Assembly: GCA_030374765.1 (NCBI GenBank)
Contig: JARGXX010000016.1
Location: 930,001-994,000, forward strand
Source: Agarophyton chilense
Taxonomy: Eukaryota > Rhodophyta > Florideophyceae > Gracilariales > Gracilariaceae
Direction of reading: 5' to 3'
DNA: 64,000 nucleotides
The translations under genes were made by a program, and so were the position numbers. A model generated the notes under the pieces. The model worked only from the letters and a program-made list of their open reading frames with translations, ran no database searches and was not told where the DNA came from. Below, in pieces: positions 23,201 to 33,810 of the stretch (its first letter is position 1; every line of letters begins with the position of its first letter).

Positions 23201-24783
23201 GCCGTTTTGTCTCGATCTTCCTCCCTAATAGGGACTTGCCAGTAGCCCGAATTGGCGTCGAGGGTAGAGAAAACAGTAGCGCTCCCAATGGAGTCGATGT
23301 ATTCGTCCATCCGAGGGATCGGGGACACATCCTTAATGGTTACCTCGTTCAGGCGTCTGTAATCAATGCAGAAACGCCACGATCCATCCGGTTTCGGAAC
23401 TAACACCACTGGTGAGGCCCAAGCGGACTGGGCAGGTTCAATTACGTCCGCTTTAAGCATCTTCTCCACCTGAGATTTCTCCTCTTCCCGAGCTTTCGGT
23501 CCAGCCCTGTAAGGGTGTTGGGCAATAGGCCGAGTGTTCGGTAACAAGTCGATGCGGTGTTCTGTAATCCCAATAGTTCCAAGGGAACCATCCCACATGG
23601 GGGTAAATTCACGAAGCATGTGCCTCAGCTTCTCCCGATGAGATGCGGGTACATGGTTGAGATCCCATTTCTCCAATTCCTGAACAGGATCCGTATGGTC
23701 TGCTCCTGTGATAGGGGCCGTAACCTCCTGAGGTTTAAAGCGTTCAGCGTGTGGAGCTGCAGTCGTATGCTCACCGTCTTCCGCGATTTCGGCAGTGTCC
23801 TCCCCCTCCTTAGGGTCCGCCACACCAAGGACCTCTGCGATAGAGATCTTTGTAGGTACGACCGCATGCGGGTGTGGAAGAACAGAACCCAGGATCTGGT
23901 GTTTGACCAAATGCTGCGTTGTCTTTCCAAAGTTGGTTACCAAAACCTTGAAAGGTTTATCCGGTTCCACGGAGACAACCCCATTCGCAAGGGCGAGTTG
24001 ACGCCGCGTATACAGAGACGGGTTCGGTTGTACCACATGCACACCAATTTGCTTGGTAACAACTGTGACCCAAACCTGGGTTTCTGGCGGGATAGCCACT
24101 GACTTCGCAACCTTTACCCGTGTAGACACTGGGTCCTTCTTCACACATTCCTGCGCGACAGGGAGAGGAACGCGTGTTCGCGCTGCTCCCTGTAAGGGTT
24201 TACGAACGATTGGGATCGTAGACCCGTCTTCGAGTTCCACAGTTGTATTCCGAGGACGGATGGCTTCCACGAAGCGGTCGCAAAAGTCACAACCCAGTAT
24301 GACTGGTGCTGCAAGTGACTTGCATACAATAAACTCTAGCTGAACGAGATAGGAGCCTAACCTCACCATGAGGGAAATTGTACCCAGTGTCCGTAGCGGG
24401 TGGTTGTTCGCATCGGCGATATCCAAACGTGGACCGGTACGAACTTGAACCCGGAGCAGCAGGGGTAACAATTCAACATGAATTAAGTTAGGAGCGGCTC
24501 CTGTATCCAGGACAGATATTTGACGAACCATAAACTGGTTGGACAGGCCGAAGTCGGCGAATACCTTATAATTCCGCTTGGCCATTACCATAAATCGATC
24601 CGGAATACGGAGATTACGGGACCGTATCCACGGGTGACGGAGGACACTAAAGTATCCCGAGTTAACGTCGGTGTCAGCCGTTTTCCTTGAAAGGATTGTC
24701 ACAGCTGGGGAGCGAAGCTGGAGCGCCTCGGGCGTCTTCAACTCCAGCTTAGAAGACGCCCCTCCCGCAGGGGAGACTCCCAA
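20251..24783 (-). other. pol: pol region of G1: protease, reverse transcriptase, RNase H, integrase
   Basis: Parts in order on the minus strand: aspartic protease (VLDTGAAPNLIHVE and ILGCDFCDRFVEAI), reverse transcriptase (DANSGYWQVPIREEDRDK, and YLDDIIVFS with the catalytic Asp pair), RNase H (DTDASANQVGCALF), integrase with its zinc-binding His/Cys region (RRACANCAK) and catalytic core (AIDILGEFI, LLSDNGGQFASKFF, QGNGQVERFNRT), then a long acidic, Pro-rich C-terminal tail. The frame relation to gag is compatible with the frameshifting used in this family. It looks almost whole, with about one break. Confidence 0.95.
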
Positions 24784-24785
24784 GT

Positions 24786-26816
24786 TTAGTTTTTCGAAGC
24801 GGACCCCACCGAATTCGGTGCAGCTGCCTCGAAGGGGACCGGTTGTTCCCCGTTCGCGGGTACAAGTTCTGTATCCCTGTCAGCAAGGTGGGCTCGGAGT
24901 ATCCTTTGTTTCTCATAGGACCTACTCGGGACTCGAGCTTTCTCCTCCGGGGTCAGAGCCTCGTACTGAGCGATAATTCGTGAACCCTCCCGCAGGGGAA
25001 ATGTGCAGTCTGGTGCTTTGTGACCACGGAGGTAACACAAATAGCAAATCAGCTCTGCCGGGTTCGGTTGTGGACGTGAATCCACGCGACGTGGTGCTGT
25101 ATCCCTCCATCCGGGGCGAGAGAACCGAGCAGCGGTATTCGCAAAAGGTAGCGATGCGGCTGGCACCCTCCGTCCGTGGGTATAGAGCGCAGGGTCTTCA
25201 TCCGTAGTCGGAGCGGATGTCGACGGCAACTCAGACGTACCCATAGATTCGGGGTTACTTCCCATGAATTGAATGTTATCATTGACCCCCACAGGGGCAG
25301 GGCCTCCTGCGGGTGACAAAGACGAGTTACCTCCATCGGCGAGGAGTGCACGTGTCGGCCGACTCTTTCGGTTCTGCCGGGCACGGAGAGTATCCCCCTC
25401 AGCCTGGGCGTACTGAACCAATTCCAAGTAGGTCAGCTTGCGCTTCTCTTCCCGATGTCGGGCAACCAATGCCCTTATCGAGGGGTCCAAACCATCCACA
25501 AACATGGAGCATCTCTCGTAGGCGGGGAATACATTCCCGCATCGGTGAAACGCTTTATTCAAGCGAGTTGAATACACCGTTTCGGTTTCCATCGGCTTCT
25601 GCCGCGTATCACTTAATGCAAGGATTGCTTCCTGAATCGCATTTCCAGTAGCGTATGACCTCAAGAGGTACTGCACCGCTTCGGGCCAGCACGTGACTCC
25701 CCCTTCCGAGGCTCGGGATGATCCACGGACGGAGTTGAACTGGTCTTCAGCCATCCCCTTTAAGAAATAGGGTAATGCAAGATACGCTTGCGCTTCACTC
25801 ATACCGAGGATGTTAGCCTCCTGGACGAACCTCGCAAGGAAATTGAGCACCAGAATTGGGTCTGTTCCTGTGAACTCCCTCTTCTGTAGGGTGATGCTCA
25901 GCCTTTTGATGTAGTCCTTGACCTTACCCGTTCCGCGGGATGTTCGATCTCCCGAAGGGTTATCCAACCGGTAATAGAGGTACGATAGCAGCTTCCGATA
26001 GAGAGGATTCGTCGGCTTCAGCTCCCTTAATCCAAGGTGTTTCCTACCCTTCTTCCGGGTACGGATTGCCCCTTGAGAGGTGTAAGTAGCCTTCGACCGA
26101 GTCGCCCGGGATGACCGGCGTCCATCTTCACTATCCGAAGATTCGGAGGACGAACTCGATGACGAGCGATTGGGATCGGAATCCGATAAATCCTCTTGGA
26201 GGTGAACCCTCTTCTTGGACTTGCGGCGGTCCCGTTTAGCGGAGCGGTGTTCTTCGTCTTCCGAATCGTCGGGTTTATCCTTCGAGTCTTCTGTGTCTCC
26301 GTCCATACGGATAATGGCCTCGAGGGTGTCCAGCCGAGCTCGGAAGCGTTCCGCTTGCACGCGGTGTTCCTCCACGAGGCTCCGGTACTCCTGGATAAAG
26401 ACCCCAGGGGTACCAAAGCTTTCCAAAAGGGAGTTCACATCCCTCCTCAGGTTACGAAGGTCATCGGCGACTCCCCGCACCTGGGCGTCCTCCACCTTGA
26501 GGCGGAGGGTAGTAACCTCCTGAAGGAGCTCGACGTGAGCCGCGTTGGCGATATCGATTCGAGTCTCCAGGCGCTGTAATTCAGGGTCGGCCCGACTTCG
26601 GGGTGCTGCTGAGGGGGTCTCCACCACTGGAGCTGGGCCCACAGCCACGACCTCTCGAGGACCTGAAACCACTGAGGGTGCTCTCCGAGTGTCCGGATCG
26701 ATACCGGAATCGTTCCGACCTTCGGGAATTGAGCTCCTCGACCTAGGCGGGGCCGGGGGCACTGAATCCGCTTGACGGTTCGATCCAGTCCTGGAACCAC
26801 GGGTAGGCGGCGACAT
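24786..26816 (-). other. gag: gag region of G1
   Basis: An open region starting with ATG at 26,816 encodes a capsid-type polyprotein of 676 residues. The order is a Pro/Ser-rich start, a coiled-coil-like segment (VELLQEVTTLRLKVED), a basic Arg/Ser-rich stretch, the capsid fold region (LVLNFLARFVQEANILGMSE), and a CCHC zinc knuckle of the form C-x2-C-x4-H-x4-C (CYLCYLRGHKAPDC) near the end. The region appears uninterrupted. It packages the element's RNA in the family's life cycle. Confidence 0.9.
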
Positions 26817-27020
26817 GCTGCAGACACGATACCGACGATTCGGGGTAACGATGAAATTCGATCACGAGATTCCCGGAGAACGGATGACGTAACACAAAAC
26901 AAAAATAAAAACCAATTCCACCCTTTCCAAAGGGGACCACTAGAACAAATCTTCACGACGGTGCTTCCTCTTCCAAGAGATATTCCAACACGTGGATAAC
27001 CAACCCAAAAGTCCGAGAAC

Positions 27021-27041
27021 GGATTCTAAGTCGGGAGACCA
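27021..27041 (-). other. Primer-binding site of G1
   Basis: Sense strand TGGTCTCCCGACTTAGAATC, starting two bases past the 5' LTR. The TGG start pairs with a tRNA CCA end. The same 21 bases follow the 5' LTR of G2 at 57,671-57,691. I could not assign the tRNA. Confidence 0.75.
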
Positions 27042-27043
27042 CT

Positions 27044-27957
27044 TTTGGAGCAAAACCCGGCGACGGGAAGTGCTCTCAAGGTGTTCGAAGCCTTGCTCCC
27101 TGGGGGAGGCAGACTCAGAGACAGAGCCCTCCGTTCCACCCGTAGTGTGGGGTGTAACTCCGACGGGGGATTCCGGCAGTACCGACGGAGGTGAGGGGTA
27201 GAAACCGTTGGATCGGGAATGGGTATGGGTATCCCAAAGAATGGGGGAAAATCCGGCGAAGAGGAAAAACGGGGCGTGGGTCGGGCACTAACAGGCACCG
27301 GACCCGAGAAACAGAAAAGGGGCGAAACAACAAAAGAAACCCAATACAGGGGCGAAAACCTGTCCTCGAAAGGAAACACAAAAAGCACGCAACAAGTAAG
27401 CAGAACCCCCACGGGGTATCGTGCACGCAGGTCGTCTGAGCGGTCCCAACGGGGTGGTTGCACGGAACCCAAACGTGGGCACTCTCCAAGTGGAGTCGTG
27501 TCCCTACGCAGGCGTTGCTAACCAGAGCCCGTTCCGGGTTGTAAGGCCGAAACGATGGCGACGAAGAACCTCTAAAGGTATCGAAGACCAACCTTGGTTA
27601 CCATTTACTCTGAGCTTCGGACTGTCAGATCTCATCTCCCTCAGTAGGGCCCACTAACTAAACTCTACAGTAGCGCACACCTGCTCAGGGCCATACACGT
27701 GGAGATCCAACTGTCAGGGCCCAAAAGTCCAACGTTCTACAAATATCCGAAAATCGGTGCCAAAATTAAGCCACGTGTATCACGGGGCCACTCCAACCAT
27801 GGGCCATCCGAATTTTCCCTTATAGGCGAAATCTAACCAGAAAACAGTGCCACCTCAGCATACCTTAGAGGGGATCATAATCATAGCCCTCGGAGGGTTC
27901 AATCCTCATTCTATGAGTTGCATCTTCAAGTATCCCCTGACTGGGCGTTGCTCTACA
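27044..27957 (-). repeat. 5' LTR of G1
   Basis: About 914 bp, paired with 16,060-16,974 at roughly 98 percent identity by eye. Followed on the plus strand by the AAAAC target duplication and then Harbinger-2 transposase sequence. Confidence 0.95.
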
Positions 27958-28361
27958 AAAACCACTCTATTAAATTCCAGGAGAGCGCGCGAAAGTGCGT
28001 CGAGCGCTTGTTTGGCTTACGTTACAAGAGATTTCGCATATTGTACCTGCCAAGTCGCTTGACGCGCAAGTCCGACGTGGAGTCCGTCGTGAGAGCATGC
28101 ATCATAATACACAACATCATCGTGCGGCATGGAGTTCAAGGCGGGCGAATCAAGGGCGCTCGTGCCAACAGGGTTCCTCTTGACCCTTCCACAGAGCCTA
28201 TAAAGACACAAGTGCCTGCCCAACCGCCAAGCGAGAACACACATGCAGTGGATGCGTTTCGACTCGAGCACATAACTGCCTATGACGACCCAAACCAGCA
28301 TTTTGAGCTCAAGTCTGCCCTAGCCAGCCACATCAGAGAAGCAAGGGGCGGTGATGATTGA
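27958..28361 (+). pseudogene. Harbinger-2 transposase, C-terminal part with catalytic Glu
   Basis: Directly after the right-hand AAAAC duplication of G1, the plus strand reads KFQESARKCVERLFGLRYKR, then RILYLPSRLTRKSDVESVV and RACIIIHNIIVRHG, the C-terminal signature of PF04827-type Harbinger transposases (the Glu of CVERLFG is the third acidic residue). It ends in a stop at 28,359-28,361 after an acidic tail. The frame is continuous over about 130 codons. It completes the gene whose earlier parts lie left of G1. Confidence 0.8.
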
Positions 28362-28606
28362 ATAAGCGAGACAGACGAAGACGACTTAGAGGAGATGGGC
28401 GAGGACATTGACGCTTTTGGTAGCTCCAAAAGCGATTCAAACCACTGCTAGAAATTATTTGAACGTGGCGCTGTAGACGAAAGAAATGTTGATACAGCAA
28501 AAAAGTAAACTTGGGCAGTTCTCCCCATCAAAAGTAAAACAAAACACCAAAAAGTGCTTCAATCTTATCCAATAAAGCAATGGAAGGAAGAAAAATTAAA
28601 AAATAG

Positions 28607-29953
28607 CTAGAGTTTGGCGTCGTGGCCGCTGTCAATGCTCGCACTGCCCACGTCGCCTTCATACGGATCAGCAAATCCTATACCAATTACTTGCTCGTTG
28701 TTAGGTGCCACGTCGCTCTTCACTAGGCCTAGGATGGCAGTAATATTCATCGCCTCATTATGTCCGCCTTCAGTGTTGCTGATTCCAACGTTAGCAAGAA
28801 ACATGCTCACCTGTTTATTTTTCTGCCATTCTTGCAGTTAAAGTTTACTTTAAAGCGCTGCTAACGTGTTACATGTATCCTAGAGCAGTCGCTGCTTTCA
28901 TTTTAATGAAGCACCACTTCTCTTTTCTTTCTTATTTTTCTGGATGTTGAGAAGAGTTTTGAGAACTGTTGCAGAATTGGAGCTGTTGTCAAAGATCTTT
29001 CTGACAGGACTCTTTTCGCGATACTTTTGTTTGCTTTTCTCTTTGGCAGCCTTAACCCCAGGCGGGCAATGTAGGTTACCCAGAGTCTCTCCAGCGCTTC
29101 CGCTGTCTCCATGATTCTCATTTGATTAAGCTGTTGCACGTGAATCGTTCATCCGTGCATTTGCGTTAACATTGAGCAATTTTCGGTCACAATCAACCAC
29201 GGTGGGACTGGCTCCTTCCTCGAACTCCGCCACCGCGATGCTTAAATTATCGACTTCCGCAAGGGCTTTTTCACCCGCGTTAGTTACTTCAACCAACGTC
29301 ATCGCCTTGCAAATTCAATTTCAAGACAGAAACTACGGCAACTTCTTACGTATAGGATAATCAAGATTGCGACAAATGTCGTACGCGTGGGCCCAATAAT
29401 TAGGCTTGTGGTGCATTGCAGTTTTGAAGCCTTGAATGTCGTTCTCCGGCGGATTACTCGTAAGATCCAAGGCGAAAACGTCTTTGTTCGCGTTTTGAAA
29501 TCGTTTGCTCGCTGCTGCGACCATAGAAAACTGACTTTCTCATGTAAAATCTGAACGTGCAAGCCACCAACAGTTTTTCAACGGAAAAATACTTCTCTTC
29601 TTTCTGCAAGCCTCACGCAATGTGGCGATTGTTTGCTTTGTGACTACAATTGGATATTTGTGTATTTTTGCATATGCTTGACACAGATCAAGGCATTGAG
29701 CATCATTCGACGTAAGGCTTATGCCTCTCGTTTTGTCTAAATCCTTCGCTTGCACCCTAGTTCTTTCCGCAACACAAGAGAGGCCTGAGCCGTCGTTCGT
29801 CATTCCGTCTGTGTGGCAGTGGGAGCAGGGGTGTGTGCCAAGACTGTGTCTTCCGCGTTTCGGACGAAGCCAAGCTCTGGTTCTGCCTGGGTACTTGCCA
29901 AAGGGTGCATCTCGGTCGCCGCGTACGGTACCAAAATGTTTTAGAAAAGTCAC
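28607..29953 (-). pseudogene. Probable accessory (Myb/SANT-like) gene of Harbinger-2, broken
   Basis: Convergent to the transposase, minus-strand open stretches lie one after another: about 29,540-29,953 (including KTRGISLTSNDAQCLDLCQA), 29,333-29,524 (MVAAASKRFQNANKDVFAL then HHKPNYWAHAYDICRNLDYP), about 29,125-29,300 (MTLVEVTNAGEKALAEVDNL), 28,903-29,139 (a Leu- and Lys/Arg-rich segment) and 28,607-28,810 (acidic end). By position and convergence this should be the DNA-binding accessory gene of the element. The residues do not prove it. Frames change several times, so it is decayed or contains introns. Confidence 0.4.
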
Positions 29954-30196
29954 GCCATATGTAGAAAATCACTTAATTTTGGGGAACATAGACTGATCTA
30001 AAAATTTAGCTTTAGAAGAGAATCTGAGCTAAAACAAAATCGGTTAGATCAGATATCTCACCTAAAGATGATTTTGAGTGAGGCTTTTACATAAAAAGTT
30101 GTGTATTTGCGTCGCGGTGGAGCTCACCCCGGTCGGCCCCCCGACCTGCACCAAAATCTAAAACCTAAAATTTAGCTTTTAGCTCGGAAATCACGG

Positions 30197-30213
30197 CCGC
30201 GGTGGAGATGCCC
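30197..30213 (-). repeat. Right terminal inverted repeat of Harbinger-2
   Basis: On the minus strand GGGCATCTCCACCGCGG, followed outward by the TAA target site at 30,214-30,216. It pairs with the left end at 14,291-14,307. Confidence 0.6.
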
Positions 30214-30216
30214 TAA

Positions 30217-30503
30217 AGGGCTCTATTTGGTAGTCAGTGTATCATCGCATCCTGTCGCTATGGACAGCCCTTAACCTTAACGTCCAAATTTTATTTAGGT
30301 CAAGGGCACAGCGTTGGAAATGCCTTCGTCTCGGAGACAAATACGATGGTATCACGCAAATCGGCGAAAAAAGCTTTGACATGGATTAGTTTCAAACAAA
30401 ATCGCGGGCTTTCACTCCAAGCTTTCTGTCTTCGCTGTGTGTTGCGGGATTATTAGAAAAATCGCTGTGATTAGTCCGTAATGATCAAACGAACGGTTAT
30501 GTC
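30217..30503. other. Short intergenic spacer
   Basis: Some 290 bp between the Harbinger-2 end and the stop codon of the patatin gene. It should hold that gene's 3' untranslated region. No clear poly(A) signal was identified. Confidence 0.4.
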
Positions 30504-33046
30504 TTAGTTCGGAAGGTACAAGTCATCGTCATTCCCGCTTTGCAGTTCTTGTAGTTCTTTGCCCAGCGCATCTCGAAAGCGACTCCAAAGTGAGCGCGGA
30601 GTCTTTGGTCTTAAGATTCGGGCAACTTTCTCGAAGTCCTTACGGTTTTTGGCGATATATTCCTGTGCCTCCTTGACAAATGCCGCCAAAGTTTCAGGAT
30701 GTGTTTCGTCGATTTGGGTATTCACAGTCGTAGGATTGAATCGAAAGTATTTGTCTTCTGGGAAGAGGTCCTGCATGGCGTGGTGCACAACTTCAGTTGC
30801 TGTTGCGGAAGCTAAAATAGACCCAACAACATCACCCCAACCAACATTTTTCTTCACCTTCTCGTTTTCTTCTTGAACAGCTGCGGGGCTCAACCCATTA
30901 CCAAGCGAGACCACGAGCTCAATAGGTACGCCGGGGTACATGCACTTCGTTTCGTGAAGTGCAACTGCCGTCGGATTATTAGCAACGATTGCCCCATCTG
31001 CATGGAGCTCCCCGTTGACTCGGATTTCGGAAAAGAACGTTGGCGCTGCAGATGACGCTCTGAGGCCTTCCCACAATTGAGCCTCAGTGGTACCGTCATA
31101 CCGACTTTCATGCCCAATTGGATATGTGTAGTTGCGGAATACATGGAGCTCCTTCGGATTTCTTGACATTACGGAACTCACGACAAAGACTCGATTCATG
31201 TTTTCTTCTGACAAGGAGTCGATGAAAACGCCCCTTCCGCACTCCTGCTTTAGAGTTGATTCCAGGACACTTGTGTCGTAGTAAGCGCGAGTCAGCAACA
31301 TCTTCGGACCGTTCACGGGGTGCTTTGCAAATATCTTTCCAATCATGTCTCTGTATAGCAGTTCAACCTCCTCAACCGTTTTGTGAACAATACCGATGGA
31401 AGCTGCAACAATCGCGCCGGTGCTTGTGCCGCCTATAATGTCGAACATTTCGTGAATCTCACAACCTGTTATCTTTTTGAGCTGCTTGAGCTGCAAAATA
31501 CGCGATGAACAAGAAGCGCATTATTGTTAGCATACTAGCCCCCACAAAGCATGATAGATGTAGCCCCGAGCTTTGAACGGGATCAAGAGGTTTTGAAAAC
31601 TTCGCCCGTTCTGACCTTCAACGAAGGAATACATACCGTTTCGAAAGCCATGATTGCGCGAGTACCGCCGCCATCGATGCACAAAATGCGCAAGCCTCTC
31701 TGGCCAGGCATTCTTGGTCTCCATTTGTTGATGCCAATCGCACCAAGTGCTCTTCTTGCCGCACGGGCTGCGCCTTCGGGCTCTCCGTTCTTTAATCCGC
31801 CAGCCAAACGAGTAAGACCCCTAACTAGCTCTTTGTCCAGTGCCATGGCCTTTCTCGCTTCCCGACCTGCACCACGCGCTAAAGCCAAAGATCCAAGCAA
31901 ATGAGTTCCACTCACAACTGCCTCTGTATGCCATAGGCCTCCAACTGCTTGGGCACCAAATCGACCGGATTGGTGAATGACGTCTGATAGGGTCCGAACT
32001 ATGTTGGTATCAGCGTTGAGCATTGCTGTGCGGGTTTTTGGTACAATGATTGCGAGGTTCGCTAAAGCAGTGAGCGCGGTAGCTTTCTCACTACCGGACA
32101 AAACGCTAGCCGCAGCGACGAGTGGGCGAACTCCAACAGTATTAAGAAACACATTTGCTTCATCTTCTTTGTTGACAGCACGAGCAGCTGCCACAGCAGC
32201 TTTAAGTCCAGCGAGTTCTGTTTCGCTTGGGCTTGTTGCAAATGCAGATGTGGCTATTGCTGCGGCAGCTGCATATGCCGAAGCAGCAGAGGTGCCGACG
32301 TCCGCATCAAAAGCCATGCGACTATCTCGTTCAACCGCCGCAGCATACGCTGCAGCCGAAACGGAATCGTCGCTCGCGCCCTTCTCTTTCCTAAATTCGC
32401 GGAACGTCACAAACTTGACAGCACTATCAGCGAAGCCCCACACAGCACTCACCCATCCACCGCCATTCTCCTCTTGCTGTTCAAAGCCGTTCCCTTCATA
32501 CTTCGCGACTTTGTTTTGCTTATTCGAGAGGATTTCATCAAAAACTTTTCTCTGAAGGTCGTATGGCAATAGGGCAACCACGTCTCCTTCACCGATTTCT
32601 TCTCTTCGCCGAACCGCTTCACAAACCAACTCGTATAGCCTTTCCTCCGGTATCCCGTAAGAAAGCGCTCGTGGCGAAGCTACAACAGAGGTCTCGGCTT
32701 CAGGGCGACGACGGCGCTTCTGTGCTGGCAGAGCCGGTGTTGATACTCGCTCGCGTCGCGCGGCCAAGCGAGCCTTTACCCCGTCATCTTCTGCACGAGC
32801 TCGAAGACGGGCACGTAGGCCATCGGAATCGTCTGGTGGGGACGGGGCGGGAGCTGCTTTGAAGGGATTGAGAACAGAGATGAGAGTACGCAATGGATTT
32901 TGGGGTTTAGAATGAGAAACGCACTGAGGGTTTACGATCGTTTTGCTGTTGAAGACTTGAGTCTTTTTCTTTGCAGACCGATGAGCAGAGTTCAGCTGCG
33001 GGGGTGGCAGAAAACAGGTAAAGTTTATGACAACTTTGTCGTTCAT
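30504..33046 (-). CDS. Armadillo-repeat patatin-like phospholipase
   Basis: Two exons (33,046-31,637 and 31,490-30,504) give about 798 residues. The start is the ATG at 33,046; an open frame extends further but without another ATG. Residues 1-150 are basic and Ser/Pro-rich (possible organelle-targeting leader). An Ala-rich helical region with armadillo-like repeats (about 230-440) precedes the patatin domain. That domain has the glycine-rich oxyanion loop DGGGTRA (458-464), the nucleophile elbow GTSTG with Ser493, and the dyad Asp635 in HADGAIVANNP. Such enzymes release fatty acids from membrane lipids. The layout recalls calcium-independent phospholipase A2-gamma and plant armadillo-patatin proteins. 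All catalytic residues are present, so it is probably active. Confidence 0.9.
31491..31636 (-). other. Intron of the patatin gene (146 bp)
   Basis: Minus strand begins GTATGT and ends TTTTGCAG. Removing it joins AIMAFET to LKQLKKITG, restoring the patatin fold between the oxyanion loop and the Ser elbow. Confidence 0.85.
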
Positions 33047-33810
33047 TGGAAGAAGTGCCCGTCGAGGAAGCAGGTGATGAATGATCAATCGGCCGCATTC
33101 ATCCCCAAGTCTGGAACAAAATGGAGCGCATCATTCCAAGCCGTCGCACATACGAAGGGTAGCAATCCTTCGTACCATTGTAGAAATTTTGTTCTCAAAA
33201 TGGGTTCGAATCTCGTCATGTTTGGGCAAAGGAGATTTTTCTGTTGGGGGTTGGATTAGCCGGCGCCAACGATGCATGAATCCAGGCCTAAACGAGTTCC
33301 CTTTCTCGCTACCCTGGCCCCGCCTGGGCATCGCTATGGTTTGCCCGCCTTAATCGTACATGTGGGATTACGGCACAGGATTGCGGAGCACATATGAAGG
33401 TTCCAAGCGGGTCTAGAAAGAGGACGTGGAACGGACCACGTCATTTTCTTGAGTTCTATTTGTCCGAGTGAGCTTTGTTTACATTCAACTCTTTCAAACC
33501 GCGCAGGCTTTGCCAATCAATCTTTCGGACCGAGTCGGGAGGGCATTTCCCAAATGAATCTTTGCTATCAAGACTGAGGGTTGGCTATATTCAGGCTGGC
33601 TAAGCACTTCAAGTTCGGAACAGATGGTGATCGTGAGAAGCAACGGCATATTTTCCTCTTCCAGCTCTCGTTCTCTGTATAGCTTAAAAGGTAAAAAAAC
33701 AGTTGTGATATGCGGCGATGCGCAAGTGCCGTTATGGTGCAGGGCAGTCATATTTATGCCACACTATTGGTTTTGGTTTTGGAGCTGTACCATGACGAAG
33801 ACCAATCAGC
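33047..33810. other. Intergenic region between patatin and beta-galactosidase genes
   Basis: Both flanking genes are on the minus strand, so this holds the 5' leader and promoter of the patatin gene and the 3' end of the galactosidase gene. A 'gggttcgaatc' B-box-like string at about 33,201 has no tRNA fold around it. No other element recognised. Confidence 0.4.

Larger units (their letters stand above)
16060..27957 (-). mobile_element. Chromodomain Gypsy LTR retrotransposon G1, nearly whole
   Basis: An 11.9-kb Ty3/Gypsy element in minus orientation. It has two LTRs of about 915 bp (5' LTR 27,044-27,957; 3' LTR 16,060-16,974), target duplication AAAAC (16,055-16,059 and 27,958-27,962), a primer-binding site, a polypurine tract, gag, pol with a C-terminal chromodomain, and an extra antisense open region before the 3' LTR. 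The LTRs differ at roughly 20 sites (about 2 percent by eye), so insertion is comparatively recent. The coding part looks nearly whole with very few breaks. It sits inside the Harbinger-2 transposase gene. Confidence 0.95.
14288..30216. mobile_element. PIF/Harbinger DNA transposon (Harbinger-2) with two nested LTR insertions
   Basis: The outer ends are GGGAATCACCACCGTGG (14,291-14,307) and, on the other strand, GGGCATCTCCACCGCGG (30,197-30,213), matching at 14 of 17 places. Both are flanked by TAA (14,288-14,290 and 30,214-30,216), the target site usual for PIF/Harbinger. Inside are a plus-strand transposase gene split by a solo LTR and by Gypsy G1, and a minus-strand accessory gene at the right. 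Removing the two LTR insertions leaves about 3.6 kb, a normal Harbinger size. The coding parts are decayed, so the element is older than G1. Confidence 0.65.

Noticed and set aside
33130-33260. tRNA gene suggested by a 'gggttcgaatc' word
   Set aside because: No acceptor stem or D arm could be paired around it.
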